A stretch of DNA of 6,489 nucleotides, from positions 1-6,489 of the forward strand of contig CAMHPM010000091.1 of NCBI GenBank assembly GCA_946187025.1, written 5' to 3'. Each line of letters begins with the position of its first letter. The stretch's first letter is position 1. The notes under the pieces were generated by a model. That model ran no database searches. It had not been told where the DNA came from and was given only the letters and a program-made list of their open reading frames with translations. The position numbers and the translations under genes were made by a program. The stretch comes from an uncultured Prevotellaceae bacterium. Lineage in GTDB: Bacteria; Bacteroidota; Bacteroidia; Bacteroidales; Bacteroidaceae. This document shows, one piece after another, positions 1-6,133 of this stretch.

Positions 1-672
1 GATGGCCATGATGGCAACTGGGGCGAGTGCCCACCATCCGCTGACGATATATCCTGCGACCATCCAGAGCAGCAGCCACGCGATGGATGCCCAGCGTGGT
101 GCCGAGAGCGACAGGCGTGTGTGGATGGCAATGGCTGCGACACTGACCAGAAGGCCGAGCGACGAGGCGAACCAATATCCTGGCATCTTGATGTAGTAGA
201 GCCAGTAGCCGATACATGTCTCGCTGCATAGCATCAGGCCAATTGGCAGCAGGGCCAGCCAGTGCCAGTGGCGCGACAGGCGGAAGGCACGTAGGGTGAG
301 CACGTAGGTAGCTGCCCAGATGGCTATGAGGATGGCGCTGCCGAGGGCGGGGTGGTGGAAGAACTGGGTGAGCAGACTGGCTGTCCACGTTATCAGCCCG
401 CCGGGCTTCACCGTCATCATGTCGTAAAACGAGCGGTCGGCAAGCCACAGGGTGTGCTCGGAGGCGGTATAGAGATAGTCGGAATTGCGCACTACAAGCA
501 TGTAGGCTGCCCACAAGGCAAATATGATGATTGACATTGCCGGGATATATGAGTCAATCCATCGTGGGTGTGTGTGTTTGACCGGTGCCGATGCAGGGTG
601 TGATGCGTGCTTCGGCTCTGCTGCAACTTGGCGTGCAGGCTTGCTATCGTGTCGGTTTTTGTTCTTTGTCAT
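1..672 (-). CDS. Polytopic inner-membrane protein, DUF6057-like (partial, N-terminal 224 residues)
   Basis: An open reading frame runs without a stop from an ATG at 672-670 to the left edge, giving 224 codons; the C-terminal part lies outside the window. The first ~38 residues are hydrophilic and rich in Lys, His, Ala and Pro, so probably cytoplasmic. Hydrophobic segments follow at about 44-63, 108-128, 136-150, 166-184 and 195-212. A conserved-looking block reads YLYTASEHTLWL (67-78), then KPGGLITW (89-96), then LLTQFFHHPALG (100-111). The PGG and TQFF elements match my memory of the DUF6057 membrane family of Bacteroidota; that assignment is from recall, not from a search. The biochemical function is unknown and I do not propose one. 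The gene is separated from mrdA by 334 bp and appears to have its own promoter, so it is probably not part of the shape operon. I am confident that it is a real membrane-protein gene and less so about the family name. Confidence 0.75.
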   Translation of the reverse strand, partial: MTKNKNRHDSKPARQVAAEPKHASHPASAPVKHTHPRWIDSYIPAMSIIIFALWAAYMLVVRNSDYLYTASEHTLWLADRSFYDMMTVKPGGLITWTASLLTQFFHHPALGSAILIAIWAATYVLTLRAFRLSRHWHWLALLPIGLMLCSETCIGYWLYYIKMPGYWFASSLGLLVSVAAIAIHTRLSLSAPRWASIAWLLLWMVAGYIVSGWWALAPVAIMAI

Positions 673-881
673 GTAAGTATGTCGTTCGGTTCGTTATATT
701 GTGCAAAGATACAAAAAAGCAACGAAACAGGAAAGCACAAAATGAAAAGTTGACATATTGAATAATAAATAAGGTGTTGCGACCTCGTTTTTTTACTTTT
801 AACTTTTCAAATAACATCTTGTCGGGCAATTTGCGGCACATTTTGTGACGTATGTCGTAAATGTGTGGGGCATCCCATTTT
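673..881. other. AT-rich intergenic stretch, no gene supported
   Basis: This stretch lies between the DUF6057-like gene and the tandem-repeat array. It is AT-rich, unlike the GC-rich coding regions on both sides, and contains A/T runs plus the promoter described separately. A 65-codon minus-strand frame passes through it, but it looks incidental. I see no convincing intrinsic terminator for mrdA here. A short inverted repeat, TGGG-GCAT-CCCA followed by T's on the plus strand (867-883), has a stem of only 4 bp and the wrong orientation. Confidence 0.6.
704..734 (-). promoter_or_regulatory. Probable Bacteroidota-type promoter for the DUF6057-like gene
   Basis: Read on the minus strand, TATCTTTG (711-704) matches the TAnnTTTG -7 consensus of Bacteroidota. 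A TTTC resembling the -33 TTTG box lies at 734-731, with a 19-nt spacer. The start codon is at 672, which leaves a short leader of about 25 nt. The -33 element is imperfect. No strong Shine-Dalgarno sequence is visible before the ATG, which is common in this phylum. Confidence 0.6.
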
Positions 882-1013
882 TGCGAATGCGGAGTCTCGG
901 CCCTGTGAGTGCGGAGTCTCGGCCCTGCGAGTGCGGAGTCTCGGCCCTGCGAGTGCGGAGTCTCAGGCCTGCGAGTGCGCAGTCTCGGGCCTGTGAGTGC
1001 TGAGTCTCAGTTC
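882..1013. repeat. Six tandem copies of a 22-bp GC-rich unit overlapping the mrdA 3' end
   Basis: The units lie at 882-903, 904-925, 926-947, 948-969, 970-991 and 992-1013, each exactly 22 bp with no indels. The common core on the plus strand is TGCGGAGTCTCGG, built around the odd-centred palindrome GAGTCTC. Relative to the third unit, taken as reference, I count 1, 1, 0, 2, 2 and 5 differences in order. The most divergent copy is the one containing the mrdA stop codon (1009-1007). A 22-bp period is not a multiple of three, so the array shifts reading frame at every unit and cannot encode a regular peptide repeat. CTCG and CGAG recur across unit junctions with 6 nt between, which could form small 4-bp hairpins in RNA. 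Whether the array binds a protein, acts in the mrdA 3' UTR, or is neutral cannot be read from the sequence. Confidence 0.95.
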
Positions 1014-2836
1014 ACGTTGCGGTTGCTTATTGCCGCCGCGCGTGCCTTGCTCTCGGGCGAGAGTTCGCCGCGGATGTATTGTTCCATCATCAGCGCACCG
1101 ATAGGAACACCGAATGTGGCGCCGTATCCGCCATTTTCGACATACACGGCGATGGCAATCTTCGGGTTGTTCTGTGGTGCAAAGCCCATGAACACGGAGT
1201 GGTCGTGTCCGCGGTTTTCGGCCGTTCCGGTCTTGCCGCATACGTCGTACCAAGGGTTCTGGGCTCCCTTGCATGTGCCTCCGGTCACAGCGCTGCGCAT
1301 TCCGCTCACCACCTCGTTGTAGTAGCGTGACGCCACTTTGGTGTAGTGGCGCTGCTGCAGGCTGTCGGCAATGTGGCCGCCTTTGATACCCTTCACGATG
1401 TGTGGAATGATGTAATACCCGCGGTTGGCGATGGTTGCACCAAGGTTGGCTATCTGCAGCGGAGTGAGTGTCACCTCGCCCTGGCCTATCGAGATGCTCT
1501 TGACCGTCAGCGCATTCCAGCGGCCCAGGTGGCGGTCGTAGTATTCGGCATTAGGTATCATGCCGCGAGCCTCGCCCGGAATGTCGATACCCAGTTTGTA
1601 GCCGAACCCCATCGACACCATGTAGTCTTTCCATGTAGTCATGGCATCCTGCACGGTAGGGTATTTTGTGCGGTTGCCAAACATGTTGACGAGTCCCCAA
1701 CAGAAGAAACCGTTGCACGAGGTGGCGATGGCCGGCTTCACGCTCAGCGGCGAGGGGTGGGCATGGCATCCCAGTTTCTGGTTTTTGTAGTGGAAGCCGC
1801 CGTTGCAGGGGTAGAACGTAGAGTTGGCATCCACGATGCCTTCTTGCATGAACGTGAGTGCCTGCGATGTCTTGAATGTTGACCCCGGCGGGTAGGTGCC
1901 CGATATGGCACGGTTGAGCATAGGCCGGCTCGGGTTGGCCAGCATCTGCTTTATGTTGCTACCACGTTGCTTGCCAAGCAGGTCGAACGGGCTGAACGTA
2001 GGCGACGAAACCATGCACAGCACCTCGCCCGTGGCTGGCTCGATGGCCACGATGCTGCCACGCTTGCCGTGCATCAGGCGCTCGCCCAGTGCCTGCAACT
2101 GTATGTCGAGACTCAGTGTGATGTCCTTTCCCGGCAGCGGCTGCTGGTCGTCGGCACCGTCGCGATAGTGGCCTTGAATCTTGCCGCGGGCATCGCGCAG
2201 CAGGATTTCAACGCCTTTCTGTCCGCGCAGCACGCTTTCATACGACCGCTCCACACCAAGCTTGCCTATATAGTCGCCTGCGCGGTAGTAGTCGTCGGCA
2301 TCAATGTCAGAGGCCGACACTTCAGCCACGTCGCCCAGCACATGTGCTGCATACGGGTAACTATACTGGCGGGTGGTGCGTTCGCGTATGTAGAAACCCT
2401 TGAAACGGAACATCTTCTCTTGGAAAATCAAGAAGTCGGTGGTCGATATCTGAGGCATGAACAGCTGCTGCGAATATGATGAATAACCCGGATTCTTGCT
2501 TATGTCGCGGATGTTTCTCATGCGTTCCTCAAATTTCTGACGGCTTATGTGCAGCGTGTTGCAGAGGTCGAGTGTGTCGAGGTGGCTCACTTCGCGCATT
2601 ATCACCATCACGTCGTAGGCCGGCTGGTTATACACCAGCAGGCGACCCGTGCGGTCGTAGATAGCTCCGCGCGACGGGTATATCACCTTTCTGTACAATG
2701 CGTTGTTCCAGGCTATCTGCTCGTAGTCGTTCGGGATGAGCTGCAAGAACGCCAGACGCACGATATAACCAATAACGACGGCCAAAGCAAGGCCGCCGAT
2801 TACGTATTGTCGCCGTTCAAGTTCATAGTTCTTCAT
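1007..2836 (-). CDS. mrdA: Penicillin-binding protein 2, elongasome transpeptidase
   Basis: This is a class B (monofunctional) penicillin-binding protein of 609 residues, a normal length for PBP2. It cross-links lateral-wall peptidoglycan as part of the Rod complex, anchored in the inner membrane with its catalytic domain in the periplasm. A single membrane helix lies at about residues 11-34. The N-terminal pedestal domain includes YPSRGAIYDRTGRLL (53-67), typical of class B enzymes. The transpeptidase motifs are all present: S319-T-F-K322 with nucleophile Ser319, S373-C-N375, and K535-T-G537. Between the first and third motifs is a Cys/His-rich stretch (C344, H349, C357, H358, H360, C374, C379) that could bind metal. 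The start ATG (2836-2834) overlaps the mreD stop in an ATGA, so translation is probably coupled. The stop codon lies inside the last unit of the 22-bp repeat array. It is the last gene of the operon here; rodA does not follow. Confidence 0.97.
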   Translation of the reverse strand: MKNYELERRQYVIGGLALAVVIGYIVRLAFLQLIPNDYEQIAWNNALYRKVIYPSRGAIYDRTGRLLVYNQPAYDVMVIMREVSHLDTLDLCNTLHISRQKFEERMRNIRDISKNPGYSSYSQQLFMPQISTTDFLIFQEKMFRFKGFYIRERTTRQYSYPYAAHVLGDVAEVSASDIDADDYYRAGDYIGKLGVERSYESVLRGQKGVEILLRDARGKIQGHYRDGADDQQPLPGKDITLSLDIQLQALGERLMHGKRGSIVAIEPATGEVLCMVSSPTFSPFDLLGKQRGSNIKQMLANPSRPMLNRAISGTYPPGSTFKTSQALTFMQEGIVDANSTFYPCNGGFHYKNQKLGCHAHPSPLSVKPAIATSCNGFFCWGLVNMFGNRTKYPTVQDAMTTWKDYMVSMGFGYKLGIDIPGEARGMIPNAEYYDRHLGRWNALTVKSISIGQGEVTLTPLQIANLGATIANRGYYIIPHIVKGIKGGHIADSLQQRHYTKVASRYYNEVVSGMRSAVTGGTCKGAQNPWYDVCGKTGTAENRGHDHSVFMGFAPQNNPKIAIAVYVENGGYGATFGVPIGALMMEQYIRGELSPESKARAAAISNRNVN

Positions 2837-3360
2837 TTCATCACGTCGCGTTCTTGTTGCCGGTTGTGGACAATGTATTCAGTACAAACAGAGATAAGTG
2901 TGGCCATCAGTGTGCCGCCTATCATGGCTCCGATGGTGAGTAGGAGGTCGGACAGGGTGAATGCCTCGAGGAAGTAGAACGACATGTGCAGCAATCCCAT
3001 GCAGGCAAGTGTGTATCCGATGTAGTTTGACAGGTTCATCGTCTGAATCGTAGGCTTGAACGAATCGACCACGTCGCGAGGCATGAAGAGTTTCAGCAGA
3101 TAGGGTTTCATCATTGCCAGTAGTGTCATACTGGCTGCTCCCATGCCCATGGTGTTTGAGAATAAGTCGTAGATAAGGCCCATGATGAATCCCCACCACA
3201 ACTGCGACATGCGCGACATGCCGCTCTCGAAGCATATTATCATGTAGCCGATGATGAGCGGTGTTGCGTAGCCGAACAGGTGCAGGTGGTTCAGCAGGAG
3301 CAGCTGAACCAGCAGCAGAAGGGCCATGCGGCCTAAACGTATGAACGATTTGTGTGACAC
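2833..3360 (-). CDS. mreD: Rod shape-determining membrane protein MreD
   Basis: This 175-residue, very hydrophobic protein fits MreD in length, membrane topology and operon position. MreD is an inner-membrane component of the Rod complex that works with MreC to link cytoplasmic MreB filaments to PBP2 and RodA. Hydrophobic segments lie at about 12-28, 31-45, 54-66, 73-92, 111-130 and 136-162. The stretch GLIYDLFSNTMGMGAASM (61-78), with its Asp after a Gly-rich helix, resembles the conserved MreD motif. The assigned start is GTG (3360-3358), 10 nt after the mreC stop. The first internal ATG is codon 12 (3327-3325). I prefer GTG because residues 2-11 resemble the N-terminus of Bacteroidales MreD proteins as I recall them, and because the ATG would begin right at the first membrane helix. 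The C-terminus overlaps the mrdA start by 4 nt. Confidence 0.93.
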   Translation of the reverse strand: MSHKSFIRLGRMALLLLVQLLLLNHLHLFGYATPLIIGYMIICFESGMSRMSQLWWGFIMGLIYDLFSNTMGMGAASMTLLAMMKPYLLKLFMPRDVVDSFKPTIQTMNLSNYIGYTLACMGLLHMSFYFLEAFTLSDLLLTIGAMIGGTLMATLISVCTEYIVHNRQQERDVMK

Positions 3361-3370
3361 GTGGCTTGGG

Positions 3371-4216
3371 TTAGAGGGTCATTATTGAGTCGGCAACGAA
3401 TTCCAGTTGCTTCTTTTCTGCGTGGTGGTAGTTGGTGATGATGCTCACGTTGCGCACCGTTGCGAAATCTACTGCTAAGCGAATCTTGAGTGTATGCGAC
3501 AATCCGTCGGCCGAGGGTTCTGCTTGTTGCACTGTACCGATTGGGATTCCCGAGGGGAAGATGTCGGAGTATCCGTTGGTTTCCACCTTTTCGTCTTTGC
3601 TGATTTTGATGTGCAGGGGAACTCCGGTCATGTAGGCACTGCGTATGTCGCCGAATTTCCATTCCATCGTGCCCGATGCGTCGTGCTGGCTGAGCCGGCA
3701 GCTCACTTTCGACTTGACGTTGATGAGTGGCATCACGATAGAATAGTGGGCTGATGTGAGATATACGATTCCTACGACTCCGCTCGAGCTCACCACTCCC
3801 ATCTCGGGGCGTATGCCGTCATCGCTGCCACGGTTTATGGTCAGCAGGTTGGTGCTGTGGCCGGTGGTGGCATTTATCACTTGTGCTCCGACAAATCTGT
3901 AGCGCGAGCGGTTGAAGCCTGCGAACTGCAGTGTGTCGATGTGGTGTGCGGCCAGTTGGCGTTTCATTTCGTGTACCTCGGCTTGCAGCAGCATATTTTG
4001 GGCTTCGAGCATTTCGTTGGCTTTACCAAGGCCTACATACGATGTCACTCCGTCGGCGGCTGAATAGATGCCGCCCACCAGTGAGTTGGCAGTTGTGAAA
4101 TACACGCTGCCTTGGTAGTTGTTGAAGCGCACAAGCATGGCAAGGCTGAATCCTTCCATCAGGAGGAATGCAAACCAGTACTTATACTTTATGATAAAGT
4201 CGATAAGGTTCTGCAT
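3371..4216 (-). CDS. mreC: Rod shape-determining protein MreC
   Basis: This 281-residue bitopic inner-membrane protein is the periplasmic scaffold of the Rod complex; MreC binds PBP2 and favours its active conformation. A membrane helix lies at about residues 11-30, followed by a heptad-like, probably coiled-coil segment at about 62-92 that would dimerise. The beta-rich core starts near residue 106. It includes LLTINRGSDDGIRPEMGVV (124-142) with GVVGIVYL (146-153), and VETNGYSDIFPSGIPIG (211-227), which are MreC signature regions. The C-terminus ends soon after the second beta domain, without the long tail seen in some homologues. The ATG at 4216-4214 lies 7 nt after the mreB stop, and mreD starts 10 nt after its own stop, so it is clearly within one operon. 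Nothing is truncated. Confidence 0.96.
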   Translation of the reverse strand: MQNLIDFIIKYKYWFAFLLMEGFSLAMLVRFNNYQGSVYFTTANSLVGGIYSAADGVTSYVGLGKANEMLEAQNMLLQAEVHEMKRQLAAHHIDTLQFAGFNRSRYRFVGAQVINATTGHSTNLLTINRGSDDGIRPEMGVVSSSGVVGIVYLTSAHYSIVMPLINVKSKVSCRLSQHDASGTMEWKFGDIRSAYMTGVPLHIKISKDEKVETNGYSDIFPSGIPIGTVQQAEPSADGLSHTLKIRLAVDFATVRNVSIITNYHHAEKKQLEFVADSIMTL

Positions 4217-4223
4217 CGCTATG

Positions 4224-5261
4224 TCATCTCATAAGGACTGAGCTGTATGTGTCGAGGTGTTTGAGTGCGATGCCGGTGCCTTTTGCCACGCTGTGCAGCG
4301 GGTCTTCGGCTATGTGGAATGGTATGTGAATCTTGTCGGTGAGGCGTTTGTCGAGTCCGCGCAGCAGTGCTCCGCCTCCGGTGAGGTAGATTCCGTTTTC
4401 TACGATGTCGGCATATATTTCTGGTGGTGTCTTCTCCAGGGCGTTGAGTATTGCGGTTTCGATCTTGGCCACCGACTTGTCGATGCAGTGTGCTATCTCT
4501 TGGTAGCATACCGATATTTCCATCGGGAGGGCTGTGATGCGGTTTGGCCCGTGTACCACATACTCTTCGGGTGCGTTGTCGTCGAGTTCGGTGAGTGCCG
4601 AGCCTACGTTTATCTTGATTCGTTCGGCCATTCGTTCCGACACTTTCACGTTGTGCTGGCGGCTCATGTATTCCTGTATGTCGGCTGTGAGTTCATCGCC
4701 TGCTACGCGTATTGAGCTGTTCGACACGATACCGCAGAGCGAGATGACTGCAATCTCGGTCGAGCCACCGCCTATATCGACCACCATGTGTCCCTTTGGT
4801 GCTGTGACGTCGAGTCCGATACCGATTGCGGCTGCCATCGGTTCGAAGAGCAGATATACGTCGCGGCCGTTGGCGTGCTCGGCGCTGTCGCGCACGGCAC
4901 GCAGTTCCACTTCGGTCGAGCCTGACGGCACGCCTATCACCATGCGCAGTGCGGGGTTCATGAAGCTGCGGCCGGTGTTGATTTTCTTGATGAGGCCGCG
5001 CATCATCTGTTCACATGCGTTGAAGTCGGCAATCACTCCGTCTTTCAGCGGGCGGCAGGTGCGGATGTCGGGGTGGGTCTTTTCGTGCATCATCTTGGCT
5101 TTCTTGCCCACCTCTATCATTTTGTTGGTCTTGCGGTCGAGGGCGACAACCGATGGCTCGTCAACCACGATCTTACCATTAGATATGATGATGGTGTTGG
5201 CGGTGCCGAGGTCCATCGCTATATCTTGTGTCAGTGAAAAGAGTCCTGAAAAAAATCCCAT
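4224..5261 (-). CDS. mreB: Actin-like cell-shape protein MreB
   Basis: This full-length 345-residue bacterial actin polymerises with ATP into membrane-bound filaments that guide lateral wall synthesis. The N-terminus (MGFFSGLFSL) is hydrophobic and could be the membrane-binding amphipathic segment. The nucleotide-binding motifs are intact: phosphate-1 DLGTANT (17-23), phosphate-2 DIGGGSTEI (162-170) and the adenosine motif TGGGALLRGLD (294-304). FEPMAAAIG (139-147) carries the Glu (E140) expected in the hydrolysis region, and VPSGSTEVELRAV (111-123) is also typical. The start ATG is at 5261-5259; no better upstream start is seen. It is the first gene of the mreB-mreC-mreD-mrdA operon and lies 131 bp after the purH-like gene on the same strand. 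I found no convincing TAnnTTTG box directly in front, so it may be transcribed partly by read-through from the purH promoter. Confidence 0.98.
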   Translation of the reverse strand: MGFFSGLFSLTQDIAMDLGTANTIIISNGKIVVDEPSVVALDRKTNKMIEVGKKAKMMHEKTHPDIRTCRPLKDGVIADFNACEQMMRGLIKKINTGRSFMNPALRMVIGVPSGSTEVELRAVRDSAEHANGRDVYLLFEPMAAAIGIGLDVTAPKGHMVVDIGGGSTEIAVISLCGIVSNSSIRVAGDELTADIQEYMSRQHNVKVSERMAERIKINVGSALTELDDNAPEEYVVHGPNRITALPMEISVCYQEIAHCIDKSVAKIETAILNALEKTPPEIYADIVENGIYLTGGGALLRGLDKRLTDKIHIPFHIAEDPLHSVAKGTGIALKHLDTYSSVLMR

Positions 5262-5308
5262 AATGTGTTGTGATTAATGAAAGGTGAAATGTTGTTGATG
5301 AATTATAA

Positions 5309-5390
5309 CCCCTCTCTTATCTCCTCTCATGGGTGAAAAGCTACCATTTGGATGTATATGGCTCCTCCTCTTGAGGGAGCGGGGGAGAGG
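5309..5390. repeat. GC-rich nested inverted-repeat element between the purH-like gene and mreB
   Basis: On the plus strand, GCTCCTCCTCTTGAGGGAGC (5361-5380) is an imperfect inverted repeat: GCTCC pairs with GGAGC, with a further CCTC/GAGG possibility inside. An outer pair, CCTCTC (5311-5316) with GAGAGG (5385-5390), encloses it, so most of the gap can be drawn as one nested structure of roughly 80 nt. No T-run follows the hairpin on the minus strand, so a classical terminator for the purH-like gene is not supported. It resembles the short C/T- and G/A-rich intergenic repeats that I recall from Bacteroidales genomes, but I cannot count copies from one window. Confidence 0.5.
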
Positions 5391-5392
5391 TG

Positions 5393-5986
5393 TCAGTTCT
5401 CAAACCACTGGTGAATGGCTGTGTCGTAGTGTGAGCTTGTTGCGAATGCGCGCTCGGCAAACCACCGGCGTTGTTCTTTGGTGGTTGTTGCTCCCTGGGC
5501 GCGTATGATGTCGGTCAGTGGTGCGTACTCGGCTTTGCTTGGTACGATCACCACGTCTTCAAAGTTTTTGGCTGCTGCGCGTATGAGCGATATGCCGCCT
5601 ATGTCGATTTTCTCGATGATGGCGCTTTCGTCGGTGGTCGATGCCACTGTGTCTTCGAATGGGTAGAGGTCAACCACCACGAGGTCTATCTCCGGAATCT
5701 CGTAGTGTGACATCTCTGTCTGGTCGCTTTCGAGGGCGCGGCGGCCAAGTATGCCTCCGAAGACCTTGGGGTGCAGGGTTTTCACGCGGCCGCCAAGGAT
5801 TGACGGATAGCTCGTCAGGTCTTCCACTTTCTTGCATGGATAACCAAGCGAGGTGATGAATGCCTGGGTGCCGCCGGTGGAGAGGAATTCTACTCCGTTT
5901 TTGTGCAACTCGGCAAGCAGGTCTTCCAACCCGTCTTTGTGAAACACCGAGATGAGTGCAGTCTTTATTGTCTTGTTTGTTGCCAT
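5393..5986 (-). CDS. purH: IMP cyclohydrolase, single-domain PurH (AICAR transformylase domain absent)
   Basis: This 197-residue protein matches the N-terminal IMP cyclohydrolase half of PurH, which closes FAICAR to IMP, the last step of de novo purine synthesis, in the cytoplasm. Visible signatures are STGGT (36-40), ILGGRVKTLHPKVFGGIL (63-80), DLVVVDLYPFE (101-111) and IDIGGISLIRAAAKNFEDV (127-145). The residues corresponding by spacing to the four catalytic positions of vertebrate ATIC (K66, Y104, D125, K137) are present as K69, Y108, D128 and K140. Usual PurH proteins are about 500-530 residues. This frame stops at TGA (5395-5393), just after FATSSHYDTAIHQWF (181-195), close to the normal boundary with the AICAR formyltransferase domain. 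The next 131 bp before mreB cannot hold that domain. Either the activities are split in this organism or the gene has lost its second half; the intact first domain favours a functional IMP cyclohydrolase. The ATG at 5986-5984 is supported by a good promoter upstream. Confidence 0.93.
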   Translation of the reverse strand: MATNKTIKTALISVFHKDGLEDLLAELHKNGVEFLSTGGTQAFITSLGYPCKKVEDLTSYPSILGGRVKTLHPKVFGGILGRRALESDQTEMSHYEIPEIDLVVVDLYPFEDTVASTTDESAIIEKIDIGGISLIRAAAKNFEDVVIVPSKAEYAPLTDIIRAQGATTTKEQRRWFAERAFATSSHYDTAIHQWFEN

Positions 5987-6035
5987 TATTTCTCTGTTTT
6001 ATTTCAATTGTATTCTTACATTCCTAATTTAACTG

Positions 6036-6068
6036 CAAAAGTACGAAAATAAAATGAGAACAGACAAA
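6036..6068 (-). promoter_or_regulatory. Promoter of the purH-like gene, possibly also serving mreBCD-mrdA
   Basis: On the minus strand, TACTTTTG (6043-6036) fits the TAnnTTTG -7 box, and TTTG (6068-6065) fits the -33 box with a 21-nt spacer. The start codon is at 5986, giving an AT-rich leader of roughly 40-45 nt. Both boxes match the Bacteroidota primary sigma-factor consensus. No riboswitch-like structure is visible in the leader. Confidence 0.72.
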
Positions 6069-6084
6069 AACTTGAGCAAATATT

Positions 6085-6114
6085 TTTGAAAAAGATAAAT
6101 AATGGTTACTTTTG
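6085..6114 (+). promoter_or_regulatory. Divergent promoter of the TonB-C-terminal-domain-like gene
   Basis: On the plus strand, TACTTTTG (6107-6114) repeats exactly the -7 octamer used in the opposite direction for the purH-like gene. A TTTG (6085-6088) lies 18 nt upstream as a -33 box. The predicted start codon is at 6134, so the leader would be very short, about 10-15 nt. The two -33 boxes are only 16 bp apart, so the promoters are back to back. Confidence 0.65.
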
Positions 6115-6133
6115 CATCGAAAACCATACGTCT

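Noticed and set aside
644..841. A 65-codon minus-strand reading frame upstream of the DUF6057-like gene
   Set aside because: It covers the predicted promoter, overlaps the start of the DUF6057-like gene in another frame, is very Lys/Phe-rich as expected for translated AT-rich DNA, and resembles no family I know.
867..884. The TGGG-GCAT-CCCA hairpin followed by T's as an intrinsic terminator
   Set aside because: The stem is only 4 bp and the T-run is on the plus strand, where no gene ends nearby; it is not oriented for mrdA.
882..1013. The 22-bp repeats as a CRISPR array
   Set aside because: The units are directly adjacent with no unique spacers, the unit is short for a CRISPR repeat, and no cas gene is present.
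909..1322. A 137-codon plus-strand reading frame starting in the tandem repeats
   Set aside because: It runs through a frame-shifting 22-bp repeat and then antisense to the conserved C-terminus of PBP2. Its peptide has no recognisable motif.
1346..1882. A 178-codon plus-strand reading frame antisense to mrdA
   Set aside because: It lies opposite the conserved transpeptidase region. Long antisense frames are expected in GC-rich wobble coding sequence.
4534..5277. A 247-codon plus-strand reading frame antisense to mreB
   Set aside because: It is the mirror of a well-conserved MreB sequence, low-complexity in Ser, Thr, Pro and Ile, with no family resemblance and no promoter.
5262..5392. A remnant of the AICAR transformylase domain downstream of the purH-like stop codon
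   Set aside because: The 131 bp is low-complexity C/T- and A-rich sequence that gives no recognisable transformylase peptide in any minus-strand frame.
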